Positions 53,470-64,000 of a stretch of DNA of 64,000 bases are shown one piece after another. The stretch comes from Dimorphilus gyrociliatus (Eukaryota > Annelida > Polychaeta > Dinophilidae): the NCBI GenBank assembly GCA_904063045.1, contig CAJFCJ010000013.1:1346156-1410155 (forward strand), read 5' to 3'. The first letter of the stretch is position 1. The number at the start of each line of letters is the position of its first letter. The notes under the pieces were generated by a model, which worked only from the letters and a program-made list of their open reading frames with translations, was not told the DNA's origin and did not search any database. The translations under genes and the position numbers were made by a program.

Positions 53470-55781
53470 TATATAGAAAAAAATAGGTAATTCCTTCTAA
53501 GTGCTAGTCAACGAAACTATTACAGGGATTAACTGATCCTTAATTATAAAACTAGTAACTATTCAAGCCATGAGATTAGAACGTTTCGCGAGGAACGCAG
53601 AGTAAAAACTGACAAGAGAAATATTGACTACGAAAATATTATGATAAGAGTGAAGGCGAATAAGGGAGGGGGGAGGGATTTCGTTGACGGGGGTGTGTAA
53701 ATGAAGGGGGAAGATTGTAAGAGAGAAAAGTGTAAAATAGAATAAAGTTCAAACAGAACGCCCACCAAGGTTTACTAGGAAAATGTTGAATCGGCAACTA
53801 TATATGTTTTCCTATATTCTTTGATCATAACGGTCACTTAAGCAATCCAAAGGATAAAGTGGTCTTTTAGTTTGCCTTTAGTAAATAATTATTATATCTT
53901 CTTGACTGTTGTCTATTCTTTACCAGAATCTCTTAGAGTCTAGTAAAACGTCTCAGTAGAAAAATCTTATCAATAAAACATATATTTAATATTTTTATAT
54001 CAATTCATATTTAATAAAGAAGTTGATCTCTTTCAAGTTTTTTCTTTTTTCCAAAGAATTACAATTAAACTTTTTCTCTCGGCTTCGTAGAAAAAATATT
54101 GCGTTTCGTCTTCCTGAATAGAATACTTTTTTTTCTATAAAGCTCAAACATAGAATAAAAGTTGAATTTCTAGCAATATATTGTTCTGTGATAATTCCCT
54201 ATAAGGTTAATTATCAGTTCTTTTCAGAAGATTGATACATAGCAATTATTGTAACTTACAATAAAAAGGGAGCATTAATTTCAAGTTTTTTTTCTTAATT
54301 TTTTACTTATTCTCCTACTCACTCACTCATTCAATCTCTCTCTCTTTCTCTGTCTCTGTCTCTCTCTCTCTCTCTCTCTGTATAATAGGGTATCTTTTCT
54401 TTACTCTACATTCTCTATCCTTTGTTCACCTCATATCTTTTTAAAAGAGATTTTATAGTCGATAGATTTATTAGAAATCGTAAGGTGAACGGATTTAATA
54501 GAACTGAGAACAAAATCGCTCCTGTTAAGCTTTACGACTTAACTATTCAAATTATTTTTAGACGATAAATATAATCCGTATTTTATTAATAAATCTTACT
54601 ATAGATCATGTATTCTATTAGTCTATTACTATCATCTATATCAGTATGTCTACATCATGCCATTCTCTTTTCGACTGACATCTGGTGGTTACGAAAAAGA
54701 AATGTTCCATTCTATTCATCTTTAAATTAAAAGTTAATTAACTTTATCCAAAGTGAAAATATTCATGAAATAATAATAACCCCAAGTATCACCTAGGGAT
54801 AAGTAAATAATTATCACTTTTGTCATTATATCCTATATTTACACAATTTTGAAATATTAATATTTAATACAATTTCAAAATAGAGAAAAGAACGTTTGGT
54901 ATTATTTCTAAAAATACTTCCATAAAAAGAAATTACTGTAACAAAAAAACAATCCTTAGAGGATAAATCTTTTATACTTTTATAAAGTAACATAGTGTAT
55001 AATAAATTATGCAAGGAATTATATATCGTAAAGATTCCATTTTGGAATTTCCAAAAAAAAAGAAGAATAAAAAACAAGGTGAGTTAATACTTTTCACTTT
55101 ATACACTGGATTAAATGTATATAAAGAACATAACTTCTTTATTAGATTTTACTTTTTTTAGAAGTTAACAAAAATTTATATTAAGGTGTACAATGATTCT
55201 TTTATTTATATACAATATCTATATATCTATATATCTATAGTTACGATCTAAATAACAGTTTTATTGTACAAAAAGGCCTTAAATTAACTTCTTTTTCTTT
55301 ACAAGTGAACATTGTTTGAAAAGTTCGGTAGGTCTCATATTGAAAACATACTTTTTAAGAAAATTAGAGCTTTTCTTATTAGAACTCAGTTGGCAAAAAA
55401 AAAAACATGGCTACCATACTAGACGCATTAAAAAAATTAACGTACTCAAAATATGTTGACCTAAATAGGCATTTTTTTAGGGAACTATTTTTTGTCTTTT
55501 ATAATGTTTGCTTAAAAAACACTTTTTACAGAGCGAAAAACACATCTAAACCGACATATATATGTTTAACAAGCACTTGGCTTATAATCGCCGATTATTT
55601 ACGATAAAAAAATCTTTAGTTACAAAACGTTGATTTATGTACACTACGTAGAAAAAAGGTTAAATAAATATTGTTCAATGTATTATTTAAGTCGTTTTTA
55701 TTCAACTAATAAGTTTATTAAGTTAATTGCGAAGAAAAAGAAAAGAGAAATAGGTTTATATTTCATGTTTGGTTTCTGTTT
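53470..55781. other. Gene-free region with G-rich and CT-rich tracts
   Basis: 2.3 kb without a supported gene. A G-rich stretch lies at 53664-53714 and a (CT)n run at about 54334-54380. An ORF at 55407 begins plausibly (MATILDALKKLTYSKYVDLN) but shows no domain and no further exon. The right part probably includes the KDM2 3' UTR. Confidence 0.5.
54334..54380. repeat. (CT)n microsatellite
   Basis: Imperfect CT run, TCTCTCTCTTTCTCTGTCTC and onward, in intergenic DNA. Confidence 0.8.
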
Positions 55782-58700
55782 TCATAGCTCTATTAAATCA
55801 TTGACTATATCGGCTAATCTGGGATAAGAGGACATTGTTTGACCATAACAGATAGTGATAGATTTGTTTTTTCCTTTTAAATCAGTCATAACAGCTTGGC
55901 AAATAGATGAACTAACATTCTTGCAGTGGTTTACCTCTAAAATGGTAATGCTATGCAAGTCCTTCAATGGTTCTAGAACTTTATTTGTCAGTTGATGGCA
56001 ACCAGTAAGAACAACGTGACCAAGGTGTTTTGCTTCAGTCATACCCGTAAGAACATTGTCGGAAACTTGTGAACAATAGGCTAACTCGAGTTTGACTAGA
56101 ATTTGCATATGACGCACAACATGATAAACTCCAGAGTCCGTAATATCCGTTCCGCTTAGCGAGATTCCCGAAATGAACTTTAGTTTTTGACTGATAGCCG
56201 TCAATGACGGCGTTGGAAGTAGTAAGCGAATAGCATCGTCGTGTAATCCTTCCATCCAGCTAAGGTCTAATGTTCTTAGTCGACTAGTGTGAACCTTGGC
56301 CAATGCCGAACAGCCAGCCATCGAATTTGAACCGATGAACAAGTGTTCCAGATGTGGTAATCTCATAAGTAGCCATTCTAATTGTTCCCTTGAAACATTC
56401 GTATTGCTCAGATTAACTGATAAAGGCTGTCGTCGTACAATACCAGTTAAGATGAAAGTATTCAATGGCCTACCAGACACATCAATAGAATACCAATATC
56501 TCCTATCCATTAGCCATCTACAAAATGCTTTGCACGCACACATTGTATTAACTAACGATTTTTTATCCAAGAATTCGAATATCCTCTGCCATATTTCCTT
56601 TTCAAAAACATGGTAACCTCCTCCTTTCTGTTTCACGTATAGAGGTGGCGGTACTATAGGTGCAGGCCTAACTACTACCTCTGATAAACGATTTGCGTTT
56701 AAGTATTCATTTAAGGACAAAATTTTCGGACAAGGAGTTGCCGCTTCAGGTGGGGATGGTACAGAAGCAATTCCATCTTCGCTAACTGGATTATCTCCCG
56801 TCCACGCTTCCTTGTGAATTTTTGAAGAATTCTTTTGACAAAATGGACATTCCCAAGACGCTGGCAGGTCTTCACATAATCCACCAGCTGGAAGACTAGA
56901 GTCTTTTGCATGTATACACCGAGGATGGGATATTTTCCAGCAGATTGAACACTCCATGAGTAAATCGTTGGCTTCTTGGATATCGTCCAAATAAGGCGGA
57001 GCCTCGCGCCCCTCTCCGGAATCGCAATAGTAACAGGCCGCCGTTGACGGAAGTAGAGGCGCCATACACTGTCTAGATATACAAGTCTGTTTCATTCGTC
57101 CAGGGCCTCCGAACTTTCTCATATCTTTACAGAAATGACATTCACCGCAATCAGTACGAGTACACGGTTCGCATTTCTTACATCTGACCCTACGATGATG
57201 ATGACTTCCCTTGCCCTTATCACCTATTTGAGATTCAACACCGTTACTTCCGTTAGGTGTATTTGGACCCAATCGATTAATGCCCTTTGACCTTTTCATT
57301 ATTCTACTCCCAGTACAGCTACTATACATGTTGGACATTCCCCGACCTCTCTATATGTAGGTTAAACTCGTCTTAATTAGTGTATTAATTAAAAATTTAA
57401 AAAATCAATAAATTTCCTTTGTTTACCTTTCGAGCCGGCCAAGCTAAAAGTGGTTCGTCGCTTATAGCTAATTCTGGAGGATCATTTCGATGTTGATCGA
57501 CAAGTTCCTGTGTTGTTTAATTGATTAACAAATTAATTAGTTTTTAACGTGCAATACCTTTAATTTCTTTAATAATTGTGGAGCGTTCCGAACTTCGCTT
57601 GGTACATGGCGTTTATTGGACGGTAAATTTTCAAGCCAGTTTATTAAAATATCAAGACCTTCTATCTCGAAGGGTGTCATGTAAATTTTCTTGGGAACTT
57701 TCGGTTTAATTTCCTTAACGTCCGGAGATTCTTTGGCTTCTTCTTTCAAATCTAAATCGTTCAATGTTTCTTTTTTAATTTGAGTCTGAGTTTCACTTTC
57801 GGTAGATCCGTCTTCTTTTTTTATTTCTTCAGGTGTACCCTGATTTTCGGGCGTTACCGATCGTAACGGTGGATTTAATAGGAGACTACAATATCTTTCG
57901 GCACAATACCACATCATTTCGGTAAAAAATGGAAATTTGAATTTGTTTTGTACTAAGGTACGATCCTCCAAAGAAGCTATCTCTATTTGTAAAGGAATAT
58001 TGAAGCTATGAAGGAAATTTCCTCCGAATACAAGGGAATCTTCTGGGGTATAAACGCCGTGTATCCACCCTGATAGTTCGATAAAGATCTATTATTATAC
58101 TCTCTATGATTGCTAAGATAGATAAAAAATTTTACCGGTTGGAATGAAGAACGTCCACCCAGCTGACAAACGTACTCTTTGGCAATCTGGAACGAGATCA
58201 GCGAAAAATTGACGATTTTGTTTTCCAGACATTACCCAATTTTCGTAAATTTGTAAATTTGAAGAAGTGGGTGGTATCATCCAAAAAAATTTGGAACCAT
58301 GCAGAACATGGTACCAAACTGATGTACCACTCATATCTATGTGAAAATCGGTGTAGCATCCTTTAACACTCATCAAACAGTATTTTTGAACTTTTGGATA
58401 TTTCATTTTGTCCAAGGCATTTGTACCTTCGCTTTGTGAATCTTTCAAGTGAAGAGGCCAAACACAATCGACCCAGTCAATTTGTCTTATAACTGTAGGT
58501 TGTTCAACATATGTAGATAATTTTGTATGGCTAAATTCCAAAGAAATAACGTTGAGCAACTTCGTTCTACTTTCAGGTTTCGTATAGTATTCGATCCAAT
58601 CTTTCACCGACATATGCAAAGAATTTTGGCTCTCAACATCCATCACGTCCAAGATTCGTCTGCCTCCAACGCATGCCTTTACGTCCATTACAGTGAAATT

Positions 58701-59027
58701 CTTACTGGGTACTCTTAATCCTAAGCCTGTTTTGTCCTTGACTAGTATTGGTGTAGAGAAGCCGTTCTTTTGAAAGTAGCATATCCTTAGATCGGGTCCT
58801 TTTAACTCTTTTATGTGTTTATGGTTATATGAATTTGACTTCAGTTTTTCTTCCATATTGAAGTCTCTGCCGCGCTCATTTTCTGAAGGCGTTTCGCTAC
58901 GATCATCGTATACAATTCTTTCAGTTGATCGCTAAAAAAAAGATTCAGAAATTTGAAATTATTAGTTCACGAATATAAAGATTCGTACCAAATTTCGGCC
59001 GCGAGATTTTTTCTCCTCTTCCCCCAT
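55782..59027 (-). CDS. KDM2: JmjC histone H3K36 demethylase, KDM2 type
   Basis: Five exons: 59027-58989, 58931-58136, 58069 to about 57555, about 57508-57427, about 57354-55782. The protein is about 1000 residues with the full KDM2 order. The JmjC domain has CYTDFHIDMSGTSVWYHVLHG with the HxD iron ligands, and FGGNFLHSFNIP with the second His. A CXXC zinc finger for unmethylated CpG follows (CKKCEPCTRTDCGECHFCKD, then KFGGPGRMKQTC). Then come a PHD finger (ACYYCDSG, ECSICWKISHPRCIHA, WECPFCQK), an F-box (IWQRIFEFLDKKSLVNTMCACKAF) and C-terminal leucine-rich repeats. Vertebrates have two copies, KDM2A and KDM2B; this is the single-type ancestor-like form. It removes H3K36 methylation, and through its F-box can join SCF and, for KDM2B, PRC1 complexes. 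The CXXC, PHD, F-box and LRRs are all in one exon. Confidence 0.95.
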
Positions 59028-59303
59028 ATGTTAACTAATTTTTATGCAGATCTCGAATTGCAATCGGTTCTTCTTTGAAAAAATCATTAAATGCAATAAA
59101 ATATATTTTATAAAAATAAGTTAAAAACCATAAAAATATTTTTTAAAAACCGTTATTTTGGAATAACAAAATATAAAAGGTATTGTGGGAAGGGTCAAGT
59201 TCAAAAGGCGAATGAAAACTGGTAATATTATAAATGTTTTACTTGAAAAAGTCTTCTTGGATACGAGAATAATAATAATAATATAAAGATAACGTTCCAT
59301 TAA
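59028..59303. promoter_or_regulatory. Putative bidirectional promoter KDM2 / unknown gene
   Basis: 276 bp between two divergent start codons. No specific element recognised beyond AT-richness. Confidence 0.4.
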
Positions 59304-62300
59304 ATGACAACTCCTGAACCCAGCGCCAGAGATTCTAGAGAAAACTCTAGAAATCAAAATGTATTTTTTCACAGATGTATCTTTAGTTTTTAACACATTA
59401 AAGTAAAATTTAACAGACTTCAAGCTCTACTTCATCAAAGAATGATCGAGTGCGCTACGAACCAGAGGATCATTTAAAAGGACCAAACTATCTATTACAA
59501 GTATCTAATTATTCAGATGCGGTAATTTTAGGAAAGGGTAGTAAATTTTATTTTCACCTCATAGATTTTGGGTGAATATGTCAGGGATAATGATGTGGAG
59601 AAAGAATTTGATTCCATGTGCCATAAATTACTCTCTGCAGATAATCTGCCAAAAAATCCTTATCCATTCTTGACAAGAGAGATGAGAAAAGCGGCTGAAA
59701 AGTATACAATATACAGTTTTAATGTAATAAAATGTTACCTTTTTCTTTTTGAACTTTATAGACATAGGCTGAAAAAATATCACGAAGATGAGATATTTCA
59801 TATTTGTAGTAAGTTATTTTTAGAAAATACTATTTTATAGAGAAAGAGGTTGACTCCTTTCCAAGATTAGAGTAGTATTAATTTAATACAAATTGATTGC
59901 AGATCGTTATTACGAAAAGACTGTTTGTAAGAAAATTTTTAAAGGAATTGGGTCACAAGATGTTCCTATATACGGTTTAAGAGTTCTTATGAGCATCGTT
60001 AATCCAGATAGTATGGTTCAATATATTAAAATTTTGAAAGAACTTCAGCCACCTTACTATTCATTAACCCAAGCTAGAGGATATTCTGTAAGCTAATTGA
60101 TAATTTTCAATTGTAAATTCAATAGTAATATTCACCAATATAACTTTATTATTAATTAGAACCAGGCTATAGTTTGTCTAACTGGAGCGACAATATTTGA
60201 AGGAAGCTTTATAAAATCGTCAAAAATTATTGAAACTCGCATGGAATATATTGTTACAGGTGAAGAATTAGATGAGGTAATTCGGAAAGGCAAAGGGGGA
60301 GGAAACTAGTTATTTTCTATTAAAAACAAACAAACAATAACGAATCATACAGGCTCTGGACATTTTCGCAAATAGCGTTGCAAATCATATGGAAGTATTA
60401 TTAAAAAACAGTCGACATATTTTACTTCGTACGTTGTTAATGTTATAGAAACGTTTGACAAATATTCATTAACGTTGCGTCAATTCTTTATAGACGTATT
60501 AATGCCAATTCGGAAGTTAAAATCTTCTATTTGGACAATAGAGACATTAAATTGGAGTCAAGTTACAGAAGATAGGGTACGATAGAACGATTACTTTTTC
60601 TATATTATTTTTAAATGTTGACTTTTTGTTTTTTATAAAAAACAAATTATAATAGAATGACTTTGTAAAGATGATAATAGCAGCAACAAAAGAAAAGAGA
60701 GTAATAACAATAGAAGTAAGTTACTTATACAAATTAATGTATTATTCCTTTTAAATAATTCTCTTCTCAAAATTAAAGCTATGCTTTAGATTAGCTAATG
60801 AAAGATTTAGACACGGAGAGGTGCAATACTTTCTTACTTATGTAAATTCTAATGATGATAGTGGAGATAATAGATTATTCACATTTGGACAAATTCCTTT
60901 ATCAACAATTCATACAAGTATATTCCACGATGTTACTAGCGCAGGAGCTTACTTTAATATATTAATTGATGATCGTAATTAATAAAATAAATTTTATTGA
61001 TAAATCATTAGAAAACATATAATCAGTTTCTTTTTATCATTTAGATATGGCAATAAACGACACATCAATAGATCCTTACGCATGGCAATATACAGATCCG
61101 ATTAAATCATATTTTCAAAGTATAGTTGCTAACGATAATCCAGTAAGGTTTTTTGATAGAAATATAGCAAATCTATTTCTAATGCTTTTAAAAAGGTTAT
61201 TAATTTATATGTTTGTTTATTTGTTTATTTTTAAACAAATTAAAGAAAATTGTTACTCAATTATTAATTATTTTCGTAATAGAGGAGAAGAAAATGAAGA
61301 AACTTTAAAGATGACAAAAATAACTATTGAAATTTTTAAATGTTTTCAATCGTTAGCAGTTAGCTTTGGTCATCTTATGCATAAGAACATTATTATTCGG
61401 CAATTAATTAACTTTTATGGCGATATTGTACGTATTTATCAATTATATTTTATTATTAACAAATGGGAATAGTATCCATCGTTTCTCATTTTCTTGTTTG
61501 GTTAGTATTACAATTCGCCAGCTATAAATGGTATGGTTGATGAATATGCAACAGAATTAAAGAATCTACTATCGGAGGAAGGATGGTTTGTTTATTATTG
61601 AATGAATATTCATTATATTGTATATACTATATTTAACCAATAAGGATAAAAAGATGTTCGAATGAAATATCGTGCGCGAAAAGATGGCTAAGTATTATTA
61701 ATAATTTATACGAAACATCTGAAAATGGAGAACTTAGGATACCTATAACAGCAGATGTAAATTATATACAGTAGAATATAAGCTTTCTTATAAATTGCAC
61801 TAAAAATACATTATCTTTACTCTTAAAGACTGCAGAGATATTTAAGGAGATTAACGTACAATGTCTTCCTCTCCAACTTCTATTTATTGACGACGTAATG
61901 GGCTGTTTAGACGAATTATTCGTAATTAACTCTTATTATATATAATAAACACTAAAAAATAAAATCTATCCTTAACTTTTAGGGTCTACAAAGTAGCATT
62001 AAGAATGCTTTTAATAAGAATGACCAGAGTGGTTTAAGTCTACCCGTTTCCCCAGTTCACAAAGATTTATTATTATCGAATTTAATAAAGGATTGTAGTA
62101 CAAGTTTGTAAAAAAAAAGAAATAAAAATAGAAATGCATCAGTTCAACTATTTATAAAAGAAACTTTAATTAACAGCTATGGACGTCAATTCAGCCATGG
62201 AAAAGGATGGTATTAATAGTGACATTGCTAAAGAAACAGTTTTAATTAGGGTAAGTAACAATTTTTTATTTATTAAATAGTGATGGAATATTAATAGAAA

Positions 62301-64000
62301 TATAATTTTATAATTAAACAGTATATAATAGACTCCCATTTAGACATTGTTTGGACAGAGACACAAACTGATTTTATACTAAGCGAACGAGTTCTTCCGA
62401 AAAATCCTTTTGTTATTTTTCTTGATCATTTCAATCAGGCTAATTACAAGTAAACTCTTTATTTTCTTTATAAGGGAATTAATCATAGAAACGAAACAAT
62501 CTAATGTTTGTAGAGCAATTCATTTTGGCATGTCCGAAGAGGATATCTTAGAGATTATCGATGAAAATAAATCTCTTATTGAACCTACGGACGACTACGA
62601 ATTAATTTATAAGACAAACAATAGATATTTTGGTAGATATTTTGCTTTTCTTTTATCGCGAGTTTGTTTTTGTACATTTGGAGGTTGTCGTTTATTTTAA
62701 GGTCTAAAACCAGCTCTACAATATCTAAGTAATACCGAATTGAATGATATATCTGGTGTAATAAATGAATTTTATGATACGAATTCCCGGAAAAAGGATG
62801 GGTTGTATACAGTAAAATATCTCTTTAAAGGTCTAAATATGATAAAATTTCCCTAATCTACATTCTATTCATTAGGTTCATAAATGCCAAACGTTTGGTT
62901 CGCACCAAATTATACATAGTGCAATCAACGGTCATCTCTCTGATTTTAATTTAAGAGATTATATTCTTATTACTGGTCCTGATCGCTGCATTATCGAAGG
63001 TTGTGAATTATACGCTAACGAAGGTATAGTATTATTGTTTGTTAAAAAAAAAAATTTATTGACAAACTAACTAAAATGTAATAAAAATTTAAAAAAAAGT
63101 GGTGGATGATTTACATAGATTGGTTAATTTAAATTCAAAACCAATTGTCATTGGTTTATACTTGGACGGTGAACATTGGTCAATAACTTCGATTAGTGGA
63201 AAACTTTACGCATTACAAACAGAGCTAAGGAGGGTTGTAAGCGAAAAACGTCAAGTATTTACTGTTGTAAGTAATAGACTTTAATAATTTAAAATACTAA
63301 TAATTCTTATAATTACCATCATTCCCTTAACGATTATTATATAGTTTTACATCTATATATCCTGGAGATATGTTCGCGTGACGAAATATTATGACTTGTA
63401 TTATTTATCTAATAATGAGAACAGGTTAGTTAGTGTAACTGTTTCCTATTATTATTATTATTACTATTAACTATTTATATTAAATTACAATAGTCTCAAG
63501 TTTCAAAATTCGTCCTCTCTAACCATTTATGAAAGTATATTCTTTGATTATGATGAGGTAAATATTTATCTTACTCTATATGTTTATTTATATTATCTAA
63601 TTCGAACAAATATTCTACGATCAGGCGGTTCGTTGCGTTAGTGAACTTATAAGGCAAACACCCTATAGTGTACCGATGGCTAAAGAGGTAACGAATCGAT
63701 TGGACTCGTTAATAGAAGATAGCTTTAAAAATTATCAATATTCCGAGCTGTACCATCATTTAATCAGTCGCTGCTCTATACAGTTTAATCGTTCAAGGTT
63801 AATAGATTCCTGGCGTTCTTTAAATAGTCTAGCCAGCGAATTTAAATATCTTCAAACAATGAGTCAAAATCTTAACGAATTAATCTCTCATGTACTAAAT
63901 ACACAATCCGATGAGGATGACGTCAGCCTAAATAAAATGGAAGAGTTAAAATTACGATCGTTCCTTAGAGGTTTTTTGGTGAAAATGAATATTTTATTAG
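59304..64000 (+). CDS. Large multi-exon protein, unidentified, runs off the window
   Basis: Starts at ATG 59304. The first exons join in frame: 59304-59360, 59417-59521, 59565-59701, 59762-59808, about 59902-60090, continuing through at least fifteen further short exons to the window edge, where the frame is still open. The N-terminal 35 residues are Ser/Arg/Asn-rich. The rest is alpha-helical in character with no zinc finger, P-loop or membrane segment. Recognisable pieces include RDNDVEKEFDSMCHKLLSAD, VPIYGLRVLMSIVNPDSMVQ, PLQLLFIDDVMGCLDELFG, VVDDLHRLVNLNSKPIVIGL and SRLIDSWRSLNSLASEFKYL. Over 800 residues appear to be present. The C-terminal part vaguely resembles rod-like tethering subunits (exocyst Sec6 type), but I could not support this and give no name. 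Confidence 0.6.

Noticed and set aside
55407-55607. 66-codon ORF with a plausible N-terminus
   Set aside because: Becomes low-complexity after about 20 codons and has no following exon; it lies in the probable KDM2 3' flank.
59304-64000. Exocyst Sec6/EXOC3 assignment for the right-edge gene
   Set aside because: Only a vague similarity of helical pattern near the end; no specific motif could be aligned by eye.

Overview
This 64 kb window is nuclear DNA of a small-genome bilaterian animal. It is very AT-rich, densely packed with genes, and most introns are about 40-100 bp with GT-AG ends. The gene set is animal: PKMYT1, KDM2, class II PI3K, SFRP, a Cys-loop receptor, an ABCG transporter, NCLX, POLDIP2, UQCR10, GATD1, Ttd14 and neuropeptide-like precursors. 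The compact introns, peptide genes and a CXorf65-type gene would suit a compact lophotrochozoan such as a dinophilid annelid. That placement is an inference and was not tested.

Layout, left to right: PKMYT1 kinase (minus, 3' end off the window); a two-exon secreted peptide gene (minus); a decayed Tc1-like transposon (4424-5854); a stand-alone clathrin-propeller protein (minus, 9852-7465); about 2.5 kb without a gene; two tandem Cys-rich RFamide-type peptide genes (plus, 12444 and 13358); an ABCG half-transporter (minus, 17002-13704); a C-type lectin with a mucin stalk and membrane anchor (minus, 19673-18007); a long CT microsatellite; SFRP (minus, 21734-20609); about 2.7 kb without a gene; Ttd14 (plus, 24420-26844); an RS-domain protein (minus, 30481-26992) with a tiny ORF upstream; UQCR10 (plus, 31133-31380) behind a perfect NRF-1 palindrome; POLDIP2 (minus); NCLX (plus, 33396-36912); a Cys-loop receptor (plus, 37032-39951); class II PI3K (minus, 48217-40632); a tandem-repeat acidic protein whose repeats look like SUMO-interacting motifs (minus); GATD1 (plus, 51238-52228); a CXorf65-like gene (minus, 53469-52344); about 2.3 kb without a gene; KDM2 (minus, 59027-55782); and a large unidentified multi-exon gene that runs off the right edge (plus, from 59304).

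Many neighbours are head-to-head over 0.3-0.4 kb (UQCR10 and the RS gene side, POLDIP2/NCLX, repeat protein/GATD1, KDM2/unknown gene) or converge within about 80-150 bp (peptide 2/ABCG, Ttd14/RS protein, UQCR10/POLDIP2, GATD1/CXorf65-like). The genes do not form one pathway. They mix membrane traffic and phosphoinositide signalling (clathrin-like, PI3K-C2), chromatin and splicing (KDM2, RS protein), mitochondria (UQCR10, POLDIP2, NCLX), and secreted or neural signalling (peptides, SFRP, Cys-loop receptor).

The strongest candidates for something new are the poly-SIM-like repeat protein, the two 4-Cys RFamide precursors, the isolated clathrin terminal domain, and a recurrent ATAC(A/T)GTAT motif that matches the canonical excision footprint of Tc1/Sleeping Beauty-type elements. 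Exon boundaries were derived by eye from splice consensus plus reading-frame continuity. They are consistent where listed, but no transcript evidence was available.
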